A stretch of 64,000 bases of DNA. Origin: Microbacterium flavum. GTDB lineage: Bacteria > Actinomycetota > Actinomycetes > Actinomycetales > Microbacteriaceae. Where the stretch lies: contig NZ_JAFLHG010000012.1 in NCBI RefSeq assembly GCF_018717645.1, positions 1-64,000 on the forward strand, given 5' to 3'. Below the pieces are notes generated by a model. The model saw only the letters and a program-made list of their open reading frames with translations. It had not been told where the DNA came from and did no database searches. Shown here one piece after another: positions 61,565-64,000 of the stretch. Position numbers and translations under genes: made by a program. Position 1 is the first letter of the stretch. Every line of letters starts with the position of its first letter.

Positions 61565-62638
61565 ATGACGCACACCCTGCCCCTGCCCGATCTCACCCAC
61601 GAACGCGTGGAGGTGACCACGGGCCCCCGCAGCGGCCTGGTCATCACCGTCGCCCTGCACTCGTCCGCGCTCGGCTCCGCCCTCGGCGGCGCACGGCTGT
61701 GGACCTACCCGCACTGGAGCGACGCCGTCGGCGATGCGCTCCGGCTGTCCGCGGCGATGACGCTCAAGAACGCCGCTGCGGGCCTCGACGCCGGGGGCGG
61801 CAAGTCGGTGATCGCCCTGCCGCCGGGCACGGTGCTCGACGACGAGCGCCGCCGCGCCGCCTTCCTCGACCTCGGCGACGCGGTCGAGCGGATGGGCGGC
61901 CTCTACCGCACGGCGGAGGATGTCGGCTCGACGACCGACGACATGCTCACCGTCAGCGAGCGCACCGCCCACGTCGTCGGCCTGCCCGACTCCGCGGGCG
62001 GATCGGGCGAGCCCGCCGGCCCCACGAGCCTCGGCGTCTACGAGTCGCTCCGGGCCACCCTCGAACGGATCACCGGCACGGCGGACCCGGCCGGGCGCCG
62101 CATCACGATCTCCGGACTCGGCCAGGTGGGGAGCCGTCTCGCGGTGCGTCTGGCCGCGGAAGGCGCCGAGCTCACGGTCACCGACGTGAACCCCGCGAAG
62201 CGGGATCTCGCGACCGAGCTCGGAGCGATGTGGGTCGAGCCGGGCGGCGAGCACCTCGTGCCCGCCGATGTGTTCGTCCCCGCCGGGATCGGGGGCGTCC
62301 TCCACGACGAGGTCATCGATGCCCTCGCCGCCCGGGCGGTCTGCGGACCGGCGAACAACCCGCTCGCCGATCGCGAGGGCGCGGAGCGTCTCGCGGCGCG
62401 CGGCATCCTGTACGCGCCCGACTTCGTCGTCAACGCAGGGGGGGTCATCTACCTCGACCTCGAGGCGAAGCACCGGGGCAGCCGCGCCGAGATCATGGAC
62501 CGCGTCGCGGGCATCGGCGATGTCGTGCGATCGATCTTCGACGATGCCGCCGCGCACGGCATCACCCCGCTCGACGCCGCGGAGCAGCGCGCCGCCCGGC
62601 GTCTGCGCGCCGCCGCCGCGACCCCCGTCGGGGTCTGA
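61565..62638 (+). CDS. Leu/Val/Phe-type amino-acid dehydrogenase
   Basis: 357 aa of the Glu/Leu/Phe/Val dehydrogenase superfamily. Substrate-binding and catalytic lysines K68 (AMTLKNAAAGL) and K80 (GGGKSV), NAD-binding ISGLGQVGSRLAVRLAAEGAELTVTD, and ANNPLADREGAERLAARGILYAPDFVVNAGGVIYLDLE. Oxidative deamination of a branched or aromatic amino acid, with NAD. GAGG precedes the ATG. It ends in a very strong hairpin. Confidence 0.92.
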   Translation: MTHTLPLPDLTHERVEVTTGPRSGLVITVALHSSALGSALGGARLWTYPHWSDAVGDALRLSAAMTLKNAAAGLDAGGGKSVIALPPGTVLDDERRRAAFLDLGDAVERMGGLYRTAEDVGSTTDDMLTVSERTAHVVGLPDSAGGSGEPAGPTSLGVYESLRATLERITGTADPAGRRITISGLGQVGSRLAVRLAAEGAELTVTDVNPAKRDLATELGAMWVEPGGEHLVPADVFVPAGIGGVLHDEVIDALAARAVCGPANNPLADREGAERLAARGILYAPDFVVNAGGVIYLDLEAKHRGSRAEIMDRVAGIGDVVRSIFDDAAAHGITPLDAAEQRAARRLRAAAATPVGV

Positions 62639-62647
62639 GGGGTCGAC

Positions 62648-62694
62648 CCGCGACGGACCCGGTTCCGCAAAAGGTGGAACCGGGTCCGTCGCGG
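62648..62694 (+). terminator. Terminator: perfect 19-bp hairpin after the amino-acid dehydrogenase gene
   Basis: Arms 62648-62666 and 62676-62694 are perfect complements with a GCAAAAGGT loop, 10 nt after the stop. No T-run follows. The remaining bases to 62819 hold a small CCCGGC/GCCGGG hairpin (62705-62722 area) and the ribosome site of the next gene. Confidence 0.8.
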
Positions 62695-62819
62695 TGTCAG
62701 GATAGGGGCACCCGGCATCGTCGCCGGGCGGCCTGCGCACGACCCCGGCGATCACGGCGACCGAAACGCCCGTGGACCTCGAGACGCGCGGCGACCACCG
62801 CTGTCGAAGGAGACCGCCC

Positions 62820-64000
62820 GTGTTCACCAGCCCGTTCCCCGATGTCGAGGTCCCCGAGACCTCGATCTACGACGATCTGTTCGGCGACCTGAGCGCCGAG
62901 GATGCCGCGCGCATCGCGCTCATCGATCCGGCGACCGGCGCCGAGACCACCTATGGCGCGCTCAAGGCCCAGATCGACGCCGTCGCGGGCGCTCTCGCGT
63001 CGCGCGGAGTGGGAGTGGGCACCGTCGTCGGGCTGCTGTGCCCCAATGTCCCCGCATTCGCGACGGTCTTCCACGGCATCCTGCGCGCGGGGGCCACGGT
63101 GACGACGATCAATTCGCTCTCCACCGCCGGCGAGATCCAGAAGCAGCTCACCGACGCGGCGACGACGTGGCTTTTCACGGTGAGCCCGCTCCTCCCGCAG
63201 GCGAAGACGGCGGCCGACGCCGTAGGCATCGACGCCGACCACCTCATCGTCCTGGATGGCGCCGACGGCCATCCCGATCTGCGCGCGCTTCTCAGCGAGG
63301 GACGGACGCCTCCGCCCGTCGACATCGACCCGGCGACGCAGGTCGCCGTCCTCCCCTACTCCTCCGGCACGACGGGGGTCCCCAAAGGGGTGATGCTGAG
63401 TCACCGGAACCTCGTCGCGAACGTCGCCCAGTGCCGCGTGAACATCGACCTGCGCTCCAGCGACCGTGTGCTGGCCGTTCTGCCGTTCTTCCACATCTAC
63501 GGCATGACGGTGCTGCTCAATCTCGCTCTCAAGCAGCGTGCGACGCTCGTCACGATGCCGAAGTTCGACCTCGTGCAGTTCCTCGAGAACATCCAGCGCT
63601 TCGGCTGCACGTACCTCTACATCGCCCCTCCGATCGCGGTCGCCCTCGCCAAGCACCCGATCGTCGACCAGTACGACATCTCGACCGTCCACACGGTGTT
63701 CTCGGGAGCCGCGCCGCTCGACGGAGAGACGGCGGAGGCGGCCGGGCGGCGCATCGGCGCTCGGATGATGCAGGGGTACGGGATGAGCGAGCTGAGCCCC
63801 GTCTCGCACGCGATGCCCTACAGCCGCGACGACATCCCGGTCAGCTCGGTGGGCACCCTTCTGCCGAACATCGTCTGCAAGCTCATCGACACCGAGACCG
63901 GTGAGGAGATCACCGAGACCGGCCCGGAAGGGACGACCCGGCCCGGCGAGCTGTGGATCAAAGGGCCGAACGTCATGCTCGGCTACCTCGGCAAGCCGGA
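62820..64000 (+). CDS. AMP-dependent acyl-CoA synthetase, 4-coumarate-CoA-ligase-like (partial)
   Basis: Adenylate-forming ligase; 393 codons visible, running off the right edge. The P-loop-like signature is YSSGTTGVPKGVMLSHRNL (about residue 180), followed by PFFHIYGMTVLLNLALKQRATLVTM, YIAPPIAVALAKHP, VFSGAAPLDGE, MMQGYGMSELSPVSHAMP and GELWIKGPNVMLGYLGKP. This matches the 4CL/luciferase-like branch that activates aryl- or fatty acids. GTG at 62820 has GAAGGAG upstream. The C-terminal lid domain is not in the window. Confidence 0.93.
   Translation, partial: MFTSPFPDVEVPETSIYDDLFGDLSAEDAARIALIDPATGAETTYGALKAQIDAVAGALASRGVGVGTVVGLLCPNVPAFATVFHGILRAGATVTTINSLSTAGEIQKQLTDAATTWLFTVSPLLPQAKTAADAVGIDADHLIVLDGADGHPDLRALLSEGRTPPPVDIDPATQVAVLPYSSGTTGVPKGVMLSHRNLVANVAQCRVNIDLRSSDRVLAVLPFFHIYGMTVLLNLALKQRATLVTMPKFDLVQFLENIQRFGCTYLYIAPPIAVALAKHPIVDQYDISTVHTVFSGAAPLDGETAEAAGRRIGARMMQGYGMSELSPVSHAMPYSRDDIPVSSVGTLLPNIVCKLIDTETGEEITETGPEGTTRPGELWIKGPNVMLGYLGKP

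Overview
The window is a 64 kb stretch of a high-GC actinobacterial chromosome. Codon use is strongly G/C-ending and most genes abut or overlap by 4 nt. Many genes have a TANNNT-like -10 hexamer 6-7 nt before an ATG/GTG start, so the transcripts should be leaderless. Protein families such as DUF3817, DUF4921, NYN-OST-HTH, class Ib nrdHIEF and a CU044_5270-like sigma partner, together with the overall gene set, point to Microbacteriaceae, most likely Microbacterium or a close relative. That placement is inference from memory of these families, not a search. I see no rRNA, tRNA, CRISPR array, transposase or prophage gene. This is core chromosome with one accessory-looking cassette.

Layout. 1-4.4 kb: heme synthesis (coproporphyrinogen/protoporphyrinogen oxidase and hemE leftward, hemA rightward) plus a LacI-type regulator coupled to hemA. 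4.6-7.2 kb: tatD and metG, separated by an unusual dispersed repeat. 7.3-14.5 kb: a maltose/maltodextrin locus with a divergent LacI repressor, a palindromic operator, a binding lipoprotein, two permeases and a cytoplasmic GH13 enzyme. 14.5-17 kb: divergent rsmI and a protein O-mannosyltransferase. 17.1-20.3 kb: four genes joined by three 4-nt overlaps. They encode an EspC/WXG100-like protein, a protein with a type VII secretion-like N-terminal region, membrane helices and an alpha/beta-hydrolase, a lipoprotein, and a 215-aa soluble protein. This is the best candidate here for an undescribed system. 20.4-24.4 kb: a large HrpA-type helicase carrying two in-frame repeat-derived insertions.

24.5-33 kb: two oxidoreductases, a NYN/OST-HTH RNase-like protein, an MHS-family organic-acid/H+ symporter, a CitMHS citrate transporter and a divergent citrate-type two-component system. 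33-40 kb: small membrane proteins (two DoxX-like paralogues, DUF3817, DUF1345-like), a GalT-like DUF4921 protein coupled to an RsmC-like methyltransferase, a MarR-DHFR-like pair, a VOC protein and an esterase. 40-44 kb: class Ib ribonucleotide reductase nrdHIEF with a structured upstream region. 44.4-53.5 kb: MFS exporter, hydrolases, acyl-CoA dehydrogenase, ECF sigma and partner, CsoR/FrmR-type regulator, DUF445, a GGCT-like protein, a HutG-like ureohydrolase and a SixA-like phosphatase.

53.5-59 kb: histidine utilisation (hutI, hutU, hutH leftward) with a divergent IclR regulator whose start codon sits inside a palindrome. 59-64 kb: a YbaK-type deacylase, a P1B metal ATPase, a Leu/Val/Phe-type amino-acid dehydrogenase with a strong terminator, and the start of a 4-coumarate-CoA-ligase-like acyl-CoA synthetase that runs off the right edge.
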